Part shown: positions 54,514 through 64,000 of the stretch, piece by piece
Layout: each line of letters begins with the position of its first letter
How positions within the stretch are numbered: position 1 is the first letter of the stretch
Assembly (NCBI RefSeq): GCF_002844595.1
Contig: NZ_PJNW01000007.1
Span: 1 to 64,000 of the forward strand
From: Pleomorphomonas diazotrophica
GTDB taxonomy: Bacteria > Pseudomonadota > Alphaproteobacteria > Rhizobiales > Pleomorphomonadaceae
Reading direction: 5' to 3'
Length of the DNA: 64,000 bases
Translations under genes and position numbers: made by a program
The notes under the pieces: generated by a model
Database searches by the model: none
What the model was told of the DNA's origin: nothing
The model's input: the letters and a program-made list of their open reading frames with translations, nothing else

Positions 54514-55085
54514 GCCGCCCCCGCGAGACGATCCTCGATGGCGCCACAGAGGTAATGATAGAGGCAGAGATGGCCCTGCTGGATCACCGGCGTGAAGCGC
54601 GAGGGCACGTCGAGCAGCACGTCGGCGAGTGGCATCAGCTTGCCGCCGCCCTCACCGGTCAGCGCGATCACCGTCATGCCCAGCTGGCGCGCCATCTCGG
54701 CGGCGGCCAGCACGTTCTTGGAGTTGCCCGAGGTGGAGATGGCGAGCAGCACCGCCCCTTGCGATCCATGCGCCTCCACCTGGCGGGCGAACAGGCTCTC
54801 GTAGGAGTAGTCGTTGCTCCAGGCCGTCACCACCGCCGTGTCGGTGCCGAGGGCGATGACGTTGTAGGCCTTGCGCTCCCTGAGGAACCGGCCGACCAGT
54901 TCGCCGGCGATATGCTGGGCGTCGGCGGCCGATCCGCCGTTGCCGCAGACCAGCATCGGCTTGCCGGCACCAAGCGCGGCGACGATGATATCGACAGCCC
55001 GATCGACGGCGCCCGAGAGGTCATGCGCTTTGAGCGCCGCCAGCCCCTCGATGGAGGTCTCAAGGTAGTCCTGCAGTCCGGCCAT
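54510..55085 (-). CDS. gmhA: Phosphoheptose isomerase GmhA
   Basis: 191 aa, a single SIS domain: 'KPMLVCGNGGSAADAQHIAGELVGRFLRERKAYNVIALGTDTAVVTAWSNDYSYESLFARQVEAHGSQGAVLLAISTSGNSKNVLAAAE'. 'QQGHLCLYHYLCGAIEDRL' near the end carries the zinc or substrate His. It converts sedoheptulose 7-phosphate to D-glycero-D-manno-heptose 7-phosphate, the first pathway step. It lies between hldE and gmhB. Confidence 0.96.
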   Translation of the reverse strand: MAGLQDYLETSIEGLAALKAHDLSGAVDRAVDIIVAALGAGKPMLVCGNGGSAADAQHIAGELVGRFLRERKAYNVIALGTDTAVVTAWSNDYSYESLFARQVEAHGSQGAVLLAISTSGNSKNVLAAAEMARQLGMTVIALTGEGGGKLMPLADVLLDVPSRFTPVIQQGHLCLYHYLCGAIEDRLAGAA

Positions 55086-55099
55086 GCGACCAACCCCTC

Positions 55100-56560
55100 T
55101 TATCCAAGCGAAACGATCTTCTTCAGCGTGGCGGTGGTCGAGCGCCCGGCGACGATCGGCGACAGATGCACCTCGCCCCCCCGCGACAGCACGAAATCGG
55201 CGCCCACCACCCGGTCCACCGTATAATCGGCGCCCTTCACCAAGAGGTCGGGCATCACCGCCTTGATGAGGTCGAGCGGCGTCTCTTCGTCGAACAGCAC
55301 CACCGCGTCCACCGCCTTCAACGCCAGGAGCAGCCGCGCCCGATCGTCCTCGTTGTTGACGGGGCGGCCCTCGCCCTTGTTGCGCTTCACCGAGGCGTCG
55401 GTGTTGAGGCCGACAACCAGCCGGTCGCAGCGCGACTTGGCGTCCTCGAGCTGAGCGACATGGCCGACATGCAGGATGTCGAAACAGCCGTTGGTGAAGC
55501 CGACCTTGAGGCCTTCCGCCCGCCAGGCCGCCGCGAGGCGCGCGATGCCCACGCGGTCCGACGGCCCGTCCGAACGGTCGGTCGCCGAAAGGCTGCCGAG
55601 AAGTTCGTCCGGATCGGTCTGGGCGGTGCCCGGCTTGCCGACGACGATGCCGGCGGCCGCATTGGCGATTTCGGCCGCCATGTCGGTGGCGCAGCCGGCG
55701 GCGAGCGCCAGCGCGAAGGCGGCGATCACCGTGTCGCCGGCGCCCGAGACGTCGAACACGGCGCGCGCCTTGGTCGGCATGTGCAGCGTCCGCCCCGCCT
55801 CGACGACGCTCATGCCCTCTTCGCTGCGGGTGGCGAGCACGAAGTCGAGCGCGCAGGTCTCGCGCAGCAGGCGTCCGGCCGCCTCGACCTCGGCGTCCGA
55901 GCCGGTCGGCAGACCGGTGGCTTCGCCGAGTTCCTTGCGGTTGGGCGTCACCGCCGTGGCGCCGCGATAGATGCCGTAATCCTTGCCCTTGGGGTCGACC
56001 AGCACCGGCTTGCCGGCGGCGCGGCAGAGGGCGATCAGCTCGGCCGCGACGCCGCCTGCGAGCGCGCCCTTGCCATAATCTGAGAGGATGACGATGTCGG
56101 CGCGCGGCAGTTCGGCGGCGAAGGCGGCGACCACTGCCCGCCGGTCGGCCTCGGTGAGCTCTGCCACCACCTCCTCGTCGAAGCGGAGAAGCTGCTGCTG
56201 CTGCGCCACGAAGCGCGTCTTGCGGGTGGTGCTGCGGGCGGCGCTGGAGATGATTCCGTCATGACTGACGCGGCGGGCGTCGAACAGGCGCCGCAGCTGC
56301 ACGCCGGCCTCGTCGTCGCCGATCACCGTCACCGGCACGGCCCGGCCGCCCAGGGCTGCGACGTTGGCCACCACGTTGCCCGCCCCGCCCAGCATCACGT
56401 TGTCGCGGCCGTGGCTCAGCACCGGAATGGGTGCCTCCGGCGACACGCGGTTGACCTTGCCATGGATGAAGCGGTCGAGCATGAAGTCGCCGGCCACCAG
56501 CACGGTCAGCGCGGAAAACTTCGATACGGCGGCACGATAGGAAAGACCGGCGTCTGGCAT
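55100..56560 (-). CDS. hldE: Bifunctional heptose-7-phosphate kinase / heptose-1-phosphate adenylyltransferase HldE
   Basis: 486 aa. The N-terminal PfkB/ribokinase domain (1-330) has 'GGAGNVVANVAALGG' and the anion hole AVFDVSGAGDTVIAAFALALA. The C-terminal nucleotidyltransferase (350-486) has 'VGFTNGCFDILHVGHVAQLEDAKSRCDRLVVGLNTDASVKRNKGEGRPVNNEDDRARLLLAL'. The kinase makes the 1,7-bisphosphate and, after GmhB, the second domain activates heptose with ATP. It is the first gene of hldE-gmhA-gmhB, divergent from hldD. Confidence 0.97.
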   Translation of the reverse strand: MPDAGLSYRAAVSKFSALTVLVAGDFMLDRFIHGKVNRVSPEAPIPVLSHGRDNVMLGGAGNVVANVAALGGRAVPVTVIGDDEAGVQLRRLFDARRVSHDGIISSAARSTTRKTRFVAQQQQLLRFDEEVVAELTEADRRAVVAAFAAELPRADIVILSDYGKGALAGGVAAELIALCRAAGKPVLVDPKGKDYGIYRGATAVTPNRKELGEATGLPTGSDAEVEAAGRLLRETCALDFVLATRSEEGMSVVEAGRTLHMPTKARAVFDVSGAGDTVIAAFALALAAGCATDMAAEIANAAAGIVVGKPGTAQTDPDELLGSLSATDRSDGPSDRVGIARLAAAWRAEGLKVGFTNGCFDILHVGHVAQLEDAKSRCDRLVVGLNTDASVKRNKGEGRPVNNEDDRARLLLALKAVDAVVLFDEETPLDLIKAVMPDLLVKGADYTVDRVVGADFVLSRGGEVHLSPIVAGRSTTATLKKIVSLG

Positions 56561-56678
56561 TTCAGCGCTTGCAAGGCTCCTCTTGGGACAGTCGCACATC
56601 TTCTAGAGCATCGGACCGAAAAGTGTTACCAGATTTTCCGACCGCGCCCGGAGGGGCCGCCATGCTGAGGACAACCGC

Positions 56679-57626
56679 ATGATCATCGTTACCGGCGGCG
56701 CCGGAATGATCGGCAGCAACATCGTTGCCGCTCTCAATGCCGAAGGTCGGAGCGACATCCTCGTCGTCGATGACCTGACCGACGGCACCAAGTTCCGCAA
56801 CCTCGCCGACCTCGCCATTGCCGACTACGAGGACAAGGACCGCTTCCTCGCCCGCGTCGAGCGCGACGAAACCCTGGAAATCGACGGCATCTTCCATCAG
56901 GGCGCCTGCTCGGCGACCACCGAATGGAACGGCAAGTATGTGATGGAGGTGAACTACGCCTATTCCAAGGCGCTGCTCCACTACGCGCTGCGCCGCAAGA
57001 TCCCCTTTCTCTACGCCTCCTCGGCGGCCACCTATGGCGGCGGCGACACCTTCCGCGAGGAGCCGGAGTTCGAGCGGACGCTCAACGTCTACGGCTATTC
57101 CAAGAAGCTGTTCGACGACTACGTCCGTCGCAACGTCTTCACCGCCACCGAGCACTCGCCGGTGGTCGGCCTGCGCTACTTCAACGTCTACGGCCCGCGC
57201 GAGGGCCACAAAGGCAGCATGGCCTCGGTGGCCTTCCACCTGTTCAACCAGGTCAAGGCCGGCGAGAACCCCAAGCTGTTCGACGCCTATGGCGGCTACG
57301 GCCCCGGCGAACAGCGGCGCGACTTCGTGCATGTCGCCGACGTCGCCGACGTCAACCTCTGGTGCTGGAAGCGCGGCGTGTCGGGCATCTTCAACTGCGG
57401 CACCGGCCGCGCCGAGCCCTTCAAGGCCGTCGCCGAGGCGGTGATCGGCGCGCTTGGTCAGGGCGCCATCGAGTTCATTCCCTTCCCCGACCACCTGAAG
57501 GGGCGCTACCAGAGCTTCACCGAGGCCGACCTCGGCCGGCTGCGCGGGGTGGGCTACAACGGCGCCTTCCGCGACGTGGCGACCGGTGTGAAAGAGTATA
57601 TGGAATGGCTAAAGGCATCCTGGTGA
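56679..57626 (+). CDS. hldD: ADP-L-glycero-D-manno-heptose 6-epimerase HldD
   Basis: 315 aa. An extended SDR with [11 protein letters not shown] (residues 6-16), '[27 protein letters not shown]', '[28 protein letters not shown]', catalytic Y-x-x-x-K in [15 protein letters not shown], and '[25 protein letters not shown]'. It inverts C6 of ADP-heptose, the last activation step. waaF begins 22 bases before its stop, in another frame. Confidence 0.97.
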   Translation: MIIVTGGAGMIGSNIVAALNAEGRSDILVVDDLTDGTKFRNLADLAIADYEDKDRFLARVERDETLEIDGIFHQGACSATTEWNGKYVMEVNYAYSKALLHYALRRKIPFLYASSAATYGGGDTFREEPEFERTLNVYGYSKKLFDDYVRRNVFTATEHSPVVGLRYFNVYGPREGHKGSMASVAFHLFNQVKAGENPKLFDAYGGYGPGEQRRDFVHVADVADVNLWCWKRGVSGIFNCGTGRAEPFKAVAEAVIGALGQGAIEFIPFPDHLKGRYQSFTEADLGRLRGVGYNGAFRDVATGVKEYMEWLKASW

Positions 57627-58600
57627 TCGGACCGCGCTGGGTCGGCGACATGGTTATGGCCCAGTGCCTACTCTCGGCGCTGAAAGAGCTATATCCCGCC
57701 TCGCCCATCGACGTGATGGCGCCGGCCTGGGCGGCGCCGCTGATCAGCCGCATGCCCGAGGCGCGCGCCCGCATCGACGCGCCCTTCAAGGCGGGCGAGT
57801 TCGGCCTTGCCGACCGCTTCAAGGTCGGCCGGTCCCTCAGCGGCCGCTACGGGCGCGCCTATGTGCTGCCCGGCAGCTGGAAATCGGCGCTGGTGCCGTT
57901 CTTCGCCGGCATTCCCACCCGCGTCGGCTTCCTGCGCGAGCTGCGCTACGGCCTTCTCAACGCCATCGTGCCGCTGCCTAGGGAGCGCAAGCGCCGTACG
58001 GCGGAGATGTTCCACCTGCTCGCCGATGGCGGCGCCTTCCGCCCGCCGCATCTTGCCATCGACGCCGCCAACCAGGCCACGCTTCTTGCCGCCCACGGCC
58101 TAGAAGCCGGCGGCTACGCGGCGCTGATGCCCGGAGCCGAGTTCGGCCCGGCCAAGCGTTGGCCGGAGGACAAATACGCAGGCCTCGCCCGGCACTTCGC
58201 CGACCGTGGCCTCAAGACCATCCTGCTCGGCTCGGCCAAGGACCGGGAGGTGGGCGCGGCCATCACCGCCCTCGTTCCCGAGGCGATCGACCTCACCGGC
58301 CAGACCCGGCTCGAGGACGCCATCGACCTCCTGGGCGCCGCCCGCATCGCCGTGGCCAACGACAGCGGCCTGATGCACGTGGCCGCCGCCGTCGGCGTGC
58401 CGGTGGTCGGCGTCTACGGCTCCACCTCCTACGAGAACACGCCGCCGCTCACCGACCGGCGCGAACTCATATCCCTGCACCTTGCCTGCTCGCCCTGTCA
58501 CAAGCGGGAATGCCCGCTCGGCCACCTCAACTGCCTGAAGACGCTGGACGTCGCGATGGTCTCCGGGGCGGCCGACCGCCTGCTGGCCTTGCCATCATGA
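57605..58600 (+). CDS. waaF: LPS heptosyltransferase II WaaF
   Basis: 331 aa from ATG 57605. It is a GT9-family GT-B fold: '[49 protein letters not shown]', '[39 protein letters not shown]' (ADP-heptose site), '[33 protein letters not shown]', and a C-terminal C-x-P-C-x-K-R-x-C-P segment. It adds the second heptose to the LPS inner core at the cytoplasmic face of the inner membrane. It overlaps hldD by 22 bases and waaC by four. Confidence 0.96.
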   Translation: MAKGILVIGPRWVGDMVMAQCLLSALKELYPASPIDVMAPAWAAPLISRMPEARARIDAPFKAGEFGLADRFKVGRSLSGRYGRAYVLPGSWKSALVPFFAGIPTRVGFLRELRYGLLNAIVPLPRERKRRTAEMFHLLADGGAFRPPHLAIDAANQATLLAAHGLEAGGYAALMPGAEFGPAKRWPEDKYAGLARHFADRGLKTILLGSAKDREVGAAITALVPEAIDLTGQTRLEDAIDLLGAARIAVANDSGLMHVAAAVGVPVVGVYGSTSYENTPPLTDRRELISLHLACSPCHKRECPLGHLNCLKTLDVAMVSGAADRLLALPS

Positions 58601-59652
58601 AGGTGCTGATCGTCAAGATGTCGTCGATGGGCGACGTCGTCCACGCTCTGCCGGCGCTGACCGACGCGCTGAAGGCCCGGCCGGATCTTGTCGTCGACTG
58701 GTGCGTCGAGGCGGCCTTCGCGCCGCTCGTCCGCCTGCATCCCGGCGTCCGCCATGTCCACGAGATCCGCCTGCGCGCCTGGCGCAAGGCGGCGCTCAAG
58801 GCCGAAAGCTGGCGCGCTGCCCGTACCCTGATTCGGGCTCTCAGGGCCGAGCGCTATGACCTCGTCATCGACGCCCAGGGGCTCTTGAAGAGCGCGCTGG
58901 TCGCCCGCCTCACCGGCGCCAGGGTGGCCGGGCTCAACGCGGCGAGCGCCCGCGAGCCGCTGGCCGCCCGTCTCTATGGCGAGCGCCACACCATACCGCG
59001 CGACCGCCACGCCATCGCCCGCCTGCGCCTCTTGTTCGGCGCCATCCTCGGCTATGCGCCCGACCTCGCTACCCTCGACTACGGCATCGCCCACGGGAGC
59101 GATGAGCCGGATCCCACCGTCGTGCTGCTGCATGGCACCACATGGCCGAGCAAGCGCTGGTCGACGGAGAGCTGGATCGAACTCGCCAACGCACTCATCC
59201 GCGAGGGGTTGCGGCCGCAGGTGACCTACGCCGACGCCGCCGAGGAGGCCACCGCCCGCGCCATCGTGGCCGGCTCACCGGGCACCGAGCTCATTCCCCG
59301 CGCACCGCTCGGCGAGGTGGCCAGCCTGATCGGCCGTGCCAGCGCGGTGGTCGGCTGCGACACCGGCCTCACCCACCTCGCCGCCGCCCTCGACCGGCCC
59401 ACCGTCGCCCTCTTCCTCAGCACCAAGCCGGGCCTCACCGGCGTCGCCGGCCGTCGGGCCATGGTGCTGGAGGCGACCACGCCCTGCGCGCCTTGCCGCA
59501 AACGCGACTGCCCTCTGGTGCCCCCTGGTGAGATTCAACTGTGTGTAACGACCATCCGTCCACAATTGGTATTTGAAAGGATTGCGAAGTTCATCAAAAT
59601 CCGCAACCCTGACATGATACCAAAATCAAGCAGCCACAGCCCGGCGCCTTGA
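58597..59652 (+). CDS. waaC: LPS heptosyltransferase I WaaC
   Basis: 351 aa. '[51 protein letters not shown]' is the WaaC start. 'LLHGTTWPSKRWSTESWIELANALIREGLRPQVTYADAAEEATARAIV' and 'VGCDTGLTHLAAALDRPTVALFLSTKPGLTGV' follow. It attaches the first heptose to Kdo. The last 40 or so codons (from about 59,525) switch to AT-rich codons (QLCVTTIRPQLVFERIAKFIKIRNPDMIPK), unlike the GC-rich body. This suggests a recombination joint inside the gene. Confidence 0.95.
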   Translation: MKVLIVKMSSMGDVVHALPALTDALKARPDLVVDWCVEAAFAPLVRLHPGVRHVHEIRLRAWRKAALKAESWRAARTLIRALRAERYDLVIDAQGLLKSALVARLTGARVAGLNAASAREPLAARLYGERHTIPRDRHAIARLRLLFGAILGYAPDLATLDYGIAHGSDEPDPTVVLLHGTTWPSKRWSTESWIELANALIREGLRPQVTYADAAEEATARAIVAGSPGTELIPRAPLGEVASLIGRASAVVGCDTGLTHLAAALDRPTVALFLSTKPGLTGVAGRRAMVLEATTPCAPCRKRDCPLVPPGEIQLCVTTIRPQLVFERIAKFIKIRNPDMIPKSSSHSPAP

Positions 59653-59758
59653 CCCCAGCCGGCACGTTGTCTACGTGTCAGTCCACGTTGCGGAGCATCC
59701 TGGGTGAAAAGTTCCGGCCAGGTTTATCCTATTAAACCGAACATTGGACTAAGTAGAA

Positions 59759-60829
59759 ATGGAAAACGAGCGTAAAGTAGCCCTGATTACAGGCGTAACC
59801 GGACAAGACGGAGCTTATCTCGCAGAGCTACTGCTCAGTAAAGGGTATATCGTCCACGGAATCAAGCGCCGCTCTTCGTCATTTAACACCGGTCGCATCG
59901 ATCACCTGTACCAGGCGCCCCAAGACGAACAATCTCGGTTCCATCTGCATTTCGGAGACCTTGTTGACTCCGCCAACCTAATCCGGTTGGTTCAGGAAAT
60001 ACAGCCCGACGAGATCTATAATCTTGCGGCGCAAAGCCATGTCGCCGTGTCATTCGAAACACCGGAATACACAGCGAATGCTGACGGGATTGGAACATTG
60101 CGCCTTCTCGAGGCAATTCGAATTTTAAAGCTGGAAAAAAAGACGCGCTTCTATCAGGCATCAACCTCTGAGCTTTTTGGACTCGTTCAAGAAACACCTC
60201 AGAGGGAGACCACACCCTTCTACCCGAGAAGTCCCTATGCCGTTGCCAAGCTTTATGCATACTGGATTGTCGTGAACTATAGGGAAGCGTATGGGCTGCA
60301 CGCATCCAACGGAATTTTGTTCAACCATGAAAGTCCGATCCGCGGGGAAACCTTCGTAACCCGGAAAATCACTCGCGCGGTAGCTGCAATTAAGGCCGGC
60401 TCCAAAGAAATACTATATCTTGGCAATCTCGACGCCAAGCGAGACTGGGGGCACGCCCGGGAATATGTTTATGGCATGTGGCTGATTCTACAGCAGGAAC
60501 GCCCGGACGATGTCGTTCTAGCAACTGGAATCACAACGACGGTCCGAACGTTCGTAGAATGGGCCTTTGCCGAGATTGGCATAGATATTACCTGGGTAGG
60601 CCACGGAATCGACGAAAAGGGACTAAATGCGGCAACCGGGGAGCCTCTCGTCCAGGTTGACCCACGCTACTTCCGCCCAGCGGAAGTGGACCTCTTGGTC
60701 GGAGATCCGACGAAGGCTCACCAGCAGCTCGGATGGAAGCACCAGATCTCTCCACGAGAGCTTTGCCGTGAAATGGTCGCGGCCGACATCGAAAGAGCAA
60801 TGGGAGTCCATAGAAATTCTGGGAAATGA
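59759..60829 (+). CDS. gmd: GDP-mannose 4,6-dehydratase
   Basis: 356 aa. '[45 protein letters not shown]' and '[34 protein letters not shown]' are diagnostic. The catalytic Ser/Thr-Glu lies in QASTSELFG and Y-x-x-x-K in [12 protein letters not shown]. It makes GDP-4-keto-6-deoxymannose for rhamnose, fucose or related residues of surface glycans. Base composition is clearly lower in GC than genes to the left. Its stop overlaps an upstream start of the next gene (ATGA). Confidence 0.97.
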   Translation: MENERKVALITGVTGQDGAYLAELLLSKGYIVHGIKRRSSSFNTGRIDHLYQAPQDEQSRFHLHFGDLVDSANLIRLVQEIQPDEIYNLAAQSHVAVSFETPEYTANADGIGTLRLLEAIRILKLEKKTRFYQASTSELFGLVQETPQRETTPFYPRSPYAVAKLYAYWIVVNYREAYGLHASNGILFNHESPIRGETFVTRKITRAVAAIKAGSKEILYLGNLDAKRDWGHAREYVYGMWLILQQERPDDVVLATGITTTVRTFVEWAFAEIGIDITWVGHGIDEKGLNAATGEPLVQVDPRYFRPAEVDLLVGDPTKAHQQLGWKHQISPRELCREMVAADIERAMGVHRNSGK

Positions 60830-60867
60830 AGCCAAAGGCCAATATATCAGAATTTCGGAGAGCTCTT

Positions 60868-62085
60868 ATGCGAGTTGTACTGTTAACACCCTGGGACCAG
60901 AAATGCGGAAACGCTGAGTATTCCAAACACCTTGTAACAGGATTCTCGGACGAGGTTGAGATATTTCCCATTGACCTACCGAACTTAATGGGGACGAGGA
61001 GATCTTTTGGAGATAAGTATAAGCTTCACAAAGATTTTAGGAGAATCCTCCAGAAGATTAACGAGATAGATCCTGATATCGTGCATATACAGCACGAGTT
61101 TGTTTTTTTCGGGAGCGGCACCTCTCGCTCGTGCGTGAACTTCGACTGGTTTACCAAGCGTCTTAGGCATCCGTTCGTCGTAACAATGCATACCTTACCG
61201 GTTAAACTACTGAATCCAGACAAAAGAAAGCTATTGCGCCGCATAGATCCAAGACGACTTATTTCTAGATTCCATCTTATTCGGGCTATGGAGCGCGCAA
61301 GGGGAGTAATCCTGCATAGCCAGAGTACGCAGCGGGTCCTCATGCAGGCGACCAAGTCGCTGAGTGACAAGATTTCTGTCTGTCCTCTGCCCATAGGCAA
61401 AGTCGAAGGCACTTCGGCAGGCATCTACACGAAGCAAGCAAGCGACGTGTGGCTTACAATAATCGGGTTTGTTTCGAGATATAAGGGGCATCTATCTGCG
61501 GTAGAGCTTCTATCCCACTTGCCGAACAATTTTAAGCTCGTGATTGCCGGCGGATTTCACCCAAAGGAGGGAAATCCTGAGGCCTACTGGAGCTCTATAC
61601 TATCTAAAGCCGATCAGCTGAACCTATCGGACAGGATTTTGTTTACGGATTTTATTAAAACAAAGGCAGAACAATCATATTACATGGAAAGAACGGATGC
61701 TTTTCTCCTTCCTTATCAGGAAGTTGGTCAGTCCGGCTCAGCCGTATTGGCCGATTGCATGGCCTATAACGTACCGATTATTACTTCAGATGCAATGTCT
61801 ATGATTGTATACCGCACCGAGTCGGATACATGCTTCTCGTCTTCAATATTGTTTTCATCGACACAGGAAAGCTATAGGCAAACCGACGCCCAGAGAGAGG
61901 TCTTTGATTTCTCATTGGCGGCTTCACAACTTGAGAGGCTGTTCGCCGCCATGCAAGATCAAAACAGTGTCCAGCGAAAACACCGTAAGACAGTTCAGAC
62001 GCGGTTTTCCCTGGAAGAAACCTGTAGTCGGCATCTGCGTATTTACAATGACGTGCTGGGCGGCAAAGCGTCTGGAAGGAACTGA
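60868..62085 (+). CDS. Glycosyltransferase family 4-like protein (GT-B)
   Basis: 405 aa from ATG 60868, which gives MRVVLLTPWDQKCGNAEYSKHLV, the usual N-terminal Rossmann strand. ATG 60826, overlapping the gmd stop, would add 14 residues. 'IDPDIVHIQHEFVFFG' and 'HPFVVTMHTLPVKLL' form the acceptor domain. 'LTIIGFVSRYKGHLSAVELLSHLPNNFKLVIAGG' and 'DAFLLPYQEVGQSGSAVLADCMAYNVPIITSDAMSM' form the nucleotide-sugar domain with the E-x7-E-like region. Donor and acceptor are unknown. AT-rich codons, in the same island as gmd. Confidence 0.9.
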   Translation: MRVVLLTPWDQKCGNAEYSKHLVTGFSDEVEIFPIDLPNLMGTRRSFGDKYKLHKDFRRILQKINEIDPDIVHIQHEFVFFGSGTSRSCVNFDWFTKRLRHPFVVTMHTLPVKLLNPDKRKLLRRIDPRRLISRFHLIRAMERARGVILHSQSTQRVLMQATKSLSDKISVCPLPIGKVEGTSAGIYTKQASDVWLTIIGFVSRYKGHLSAVELLSHLPNNFKLVIAGGFHPKEGNPEAYWSSILSKADQLNLSDRILFTDFIKTKAEQSYYMERTDAFLLPYQEVGQSGSAVLADCMAYNVPIITSDAMSMIVYRTESDTCFSSSILFSSTQESYRQTDAQREVFDFSLAASQLERLFAAMQDQNSVQRKHRKTVQTRFSLEETCSRHLRIYNDVLGGKASGRN

Positions 62086-62098
62086 AGAGGATTGGGTT

Positions 62099-63019
62099 AT
62101 GCAAGTTGCGGTTACCGGGGCGACTGGCTTTTTGGGTCGAAATGTTGTGCTAGCGCTGGAGCGTATGGGCCAGTCTGTGAAGACGATTTCCAGAAAAGAA
62201 GTGGACTTGCTGGACGCCGAATCGATCGCTGGAGCCATCGAGGGAGCTGACGTCGTCATCCATTTAGCGGCCAATGTCGGTGGCGTTGGATACTTGCGAG
62301 AGAATCTCGTAGCGGCTTTCTTCGACAATTTCAGAATGGGGCTCAATGTAGTAAACGCCTGCCTACAAACAAGGCCGAGAAGACTTGTATTGGCGGGAAC
62401 TCCTTGTTCCTATGCTGAGAACTGCAAGCTTCCGCTGACGGAATCAGACTTGCTTACCGGGTTGCCTTCAGGCGACACGGGTAGTTACGGTTTGGCCAAA
62501 ATCTCGGTCTCTTTAGCTGCGAATGCGCTTTGCCTGTCAGCTGGAATTGACGTGGCTACGGTAATTCCATCTAATTTATACGGCCCATACGATCGCTTTA
62601 ATACGACAACATCTCATGTTGTCGCGGCCCTGATCACGAAGGCGCTTTCTACCCCTGACAACGGTAGCTTTTCAGTTTGGGGGGACGGAAAAGCAACCCG
62701 AGATTTCGTGTTTGTCGAGGATGTTGCGGAAGCAATCGCCCATTCCGCAGTTCGAGAGGAACCATTTCAAGGCGCCATGTTCAATTTGGGTAAGGGCGTC
62801 GAAACGTCCATTGCGGAGATCGCGCATACGATTGCCAAGGTGGTTGGGCGCGGTATTTCTCCCTCGTTCGACATTACTCGACCCGTCGGCTATTCTAGAC
62901 GTGTTTCTTCCATCGACCTAGCAAGCACACTAGTTGGCTACAGACCGAAGACCTCCCTGGAGGAAGGAGTCGCGCGAACTGTTGCATGGCTTAGGGATAC
63001 CGAGGCGAACAGAACCTGA
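62099..63019 (+). CDS. NAD-dependent epimerase/dehydratase, GDP-fucose-synthase-like
   Basis: 306 aa from ATG 62099. TGATGFLGRNVVLAL is at residues 6-20, then 'DVVIHLAANVGGVGYLRENLVAAFFDNFRMGLNVVNAC', resembling GDP-L-fucose synthase (the LAA-x-VGG-x motif). Ser in AGTPCSYAEN and Y-x-x-x-K in SYGLAKIS are the catalytic residues. It is a plausible next step after Gmd, reducing or epimerising the 4-keto sugar. It is 14 bases behind the glycosyltransferase. The frame open upstream belongs to that gene's antisense-like reading and is not coding. Confidence 0.92.
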   Translation: MQVAVTGATGFLGRNVVLALERMGQSVKTISRKEVDLLDAESIAGAIEGADVVIHLAANVGGVGYLRENLVAAFFDNFRMGLNVVNACLQTRPRRLVLAGTPCSYAENCKLPLTESDLLTGLPSGDTGSYGLAKISVSLAANALCLSAGIDVATVIPSNLYGPYDRFNTTTSHVVAALITKALSTPDNGSFSVWGDGKATRDFVFVEDVAEAIAHSAVREEPFQGAMFNLGKGVETSIAEIAHTIAKVVGRGISPSFDITRPVGYSRRVSSIDLASTLVGYRPKTSLEEGVARTVAWLRDTEANRT

Positions 63020-63223
63020 GCAAATTTTCCTTATGGGATTCTGGCACCCCGACTGACAGGCTCCTTACCAACGCCCGATGCCATCATCCGTCAGGACAAG
63101 ACCGACGTCGGAAATGAACTCCGACTGGCCAAACTTGGGGAGCAACGTCACGTTCTACCCATTGACGCGTAGAGACATATTGAAAGTTACCGGAAAGATC
63201 GAAGCAAGGTGGGGGAGCATTTC

Positions 63224-64000
63224 ATGCCGAGTTATCTCCAGTCAAGATTCAATCGTGTACTAGACTACCTAGCGGACAGAGTTTCTGAGAAGATTATAGC
63301 GTCTAAAAATTTCTCTTTAGTTAAGACCGAAGTAGCCTCTGGTTGTTCGGTCCCCACAACGCAAGCCACAACAAAGGTAACAGTTCCACTCTGCATTTCT
63401 AGCGACACGTCCCATTTCTACATTCACACGTCGGACGGACACCGCTTCTTCCTAGACGCAAAGGATCTGCATATATCGCTGCATGTTTTGGAGCATGGAT
63501 GCTGGGAGGACCAAATCAGGAGTGCATTAATGCAAGTTCTAGAGCCCGGCTCGACCTTTGTCGATGTGGGGGGAAATGTGGGGCTGCACACTCTTTTCGC
63601 TTCTTCAATAGTTGGCCCACAAGGAAAAGTGTACTCTTTTGAGCCGCTCCCACACCTTTTTAGGACTTTGGAGTTAAACGTCGACGTTAATGGTGCAAGG
63701 CACATAGTAACCACTTACCAAATGGCCATATCCGACTCTATTGGAACGGCGAGCTTTGCCAACTTTAGAACCCACTCCGCTATGTCTGGATTCACCGTTC
63801 CTGAAGAAAGGTTGAACTACTTTAACGAGAAGCGCGATCAAAGCGTCGAGACGCTTACCGTAGAGACGACAACCCTCGATTCAATGTTCACAGGTAAGCG
63901 TGTTGATGCGCTCAAAGTTGACGTCGAGGGCTACGAGGCCCTCGTAATACGGGGTGGGCAGGGACTAATCAAAAGTAATCCGGAAATTAAGCTTATTCTT
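63224..64000 (+). CDS. FkbM-family methyltransferase, cut by the window end
   Basis: 259 codons from ATG 63224 with no stop before the end of the window. The SAM-binding motif is FVDVGGNVGLHTLFASSIVG (about residues 109-128), then KVYSFEPLPHLFRTLELNV, and the FkbM hallmark ALKVDVEGYEALVIRGG followed by NPEIKLIL. These enzymes O-methylate sugars of surface glycans or other metabolites. The N-terminal 100 residues carry no family motif I recognise. The start follows GGTGGGGGAGCATTTC. It belongs to the low-GC polysaccharide island; the 204 bases before it hold nothing else I can assign. Confidence 0.88.
   Translation, partial: MPSYLQSRFNRVLDYLADRVSEKIIASKNFSLVKTEVASGCSVPTTQATTKVTVPLCISSDTSHFYIHTSDGHRFFLDAKDLHISLHVLEHGCWEDQIRSALMQVLEPGSTFVDVGGNVGLHTLFASSIVGPQGKVYSFEPLPHLFRTLELNVDVNGARHIVTTYQMAISDSIGTASFANFRTHSAMSGFTVPEERLNYFNEKRDQSVETLTVETTTLDSMFTGKRVDALKVDVEGYEALVIRGGQGLIKSNPEIKLIL

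Noticed and set aside
60826-60868. Upstream ATG overlapping the gmd stop as start of the glycosyltransferase
   Set aside because: Possible through ATGA coupling, but residues before MRVVLLTPW do not fit the family's first beta strand; kept as alternative only.

Overview
The window is GC-rich bacterial chromosome from an alphaproteobacterium, most likely Hyphomicrobiales (Rhizobiales). The evidence is codon use, the long form of CarB, carA and carB lying apart, a dnaG-rpoD pair, GANTC clusters of the CcrM type, and short intergenic palindromic elements. A Pleomorphomonas-like genus is a guess from general resemblance, not a search. No tRNA, rRNA or CRISPR was seen.

Layout. Positions 1-9,600 hold detoxification and small housekeeping genes: an AAC(3)-like acetyltransferase, LysR/SDR, a SIMPL protein, a thioesterase, DUF2066, CGNR, HlyU, vapBC, and a TetR-VOC-GST unit. 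Positions 9,600-16,900 are rich in regulators (LysR, AraC, MmyB-type XRE, TetR), a lone MotB-like protein and an AAA ATPase. Several clear palindromic operators lie here, including three 17-bp palindromes at an exact 22-bp pitch. rpoD and dnaG follow (16,947-21,556) on the minus strand, with a palindromic element and a GANTC cluster between them. Positions 21,950-28,090 carry glutathione peroxidase, a sorbosone-dehydrogenase-like lipoprotein, a TSUP permease, an ArsR-SRPBCC fusion, YciI and a membrane-anchored GDPD.

Positions 28,130-32,770 form a mobile, decayed segment. It holds an IS630-type element, an AT-richer OafA-type acyltransferase, an IS5-type remnant, and a truncated second copy of the TSUP-GDPD block. 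Then come Rrf2/MFS, carA with a strong terminator, higBA, an RHH repressor with an MFS pump, a YpfJ-type metalloprotease, an IMPase, a serine hydrolase, and a five-gene ABC transporter-GDPD operon in ugp-like order (47,495-42,511). carB and greA follow at 49,520-53,689.

The right end is a surface polysaccharide region. gmhB-gmhA-hldE (minus) and hldD-waaF-waaC (plus) make ADP-heptose and add it to the LPS inner core. From the last part of waaC onward base composition falls sharply. The genes there (gmd, a glycosyltransferase, an epimerase, an FkbM methyltransferase cut by the window end) look like an acquired O-antigen or exopolysaccharide island.

At least nine copies or half-copies of one palindromic element occupy the intergenic gaps. 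Their arms resemble CTGCCTGAGGTCC...GATGACAG.
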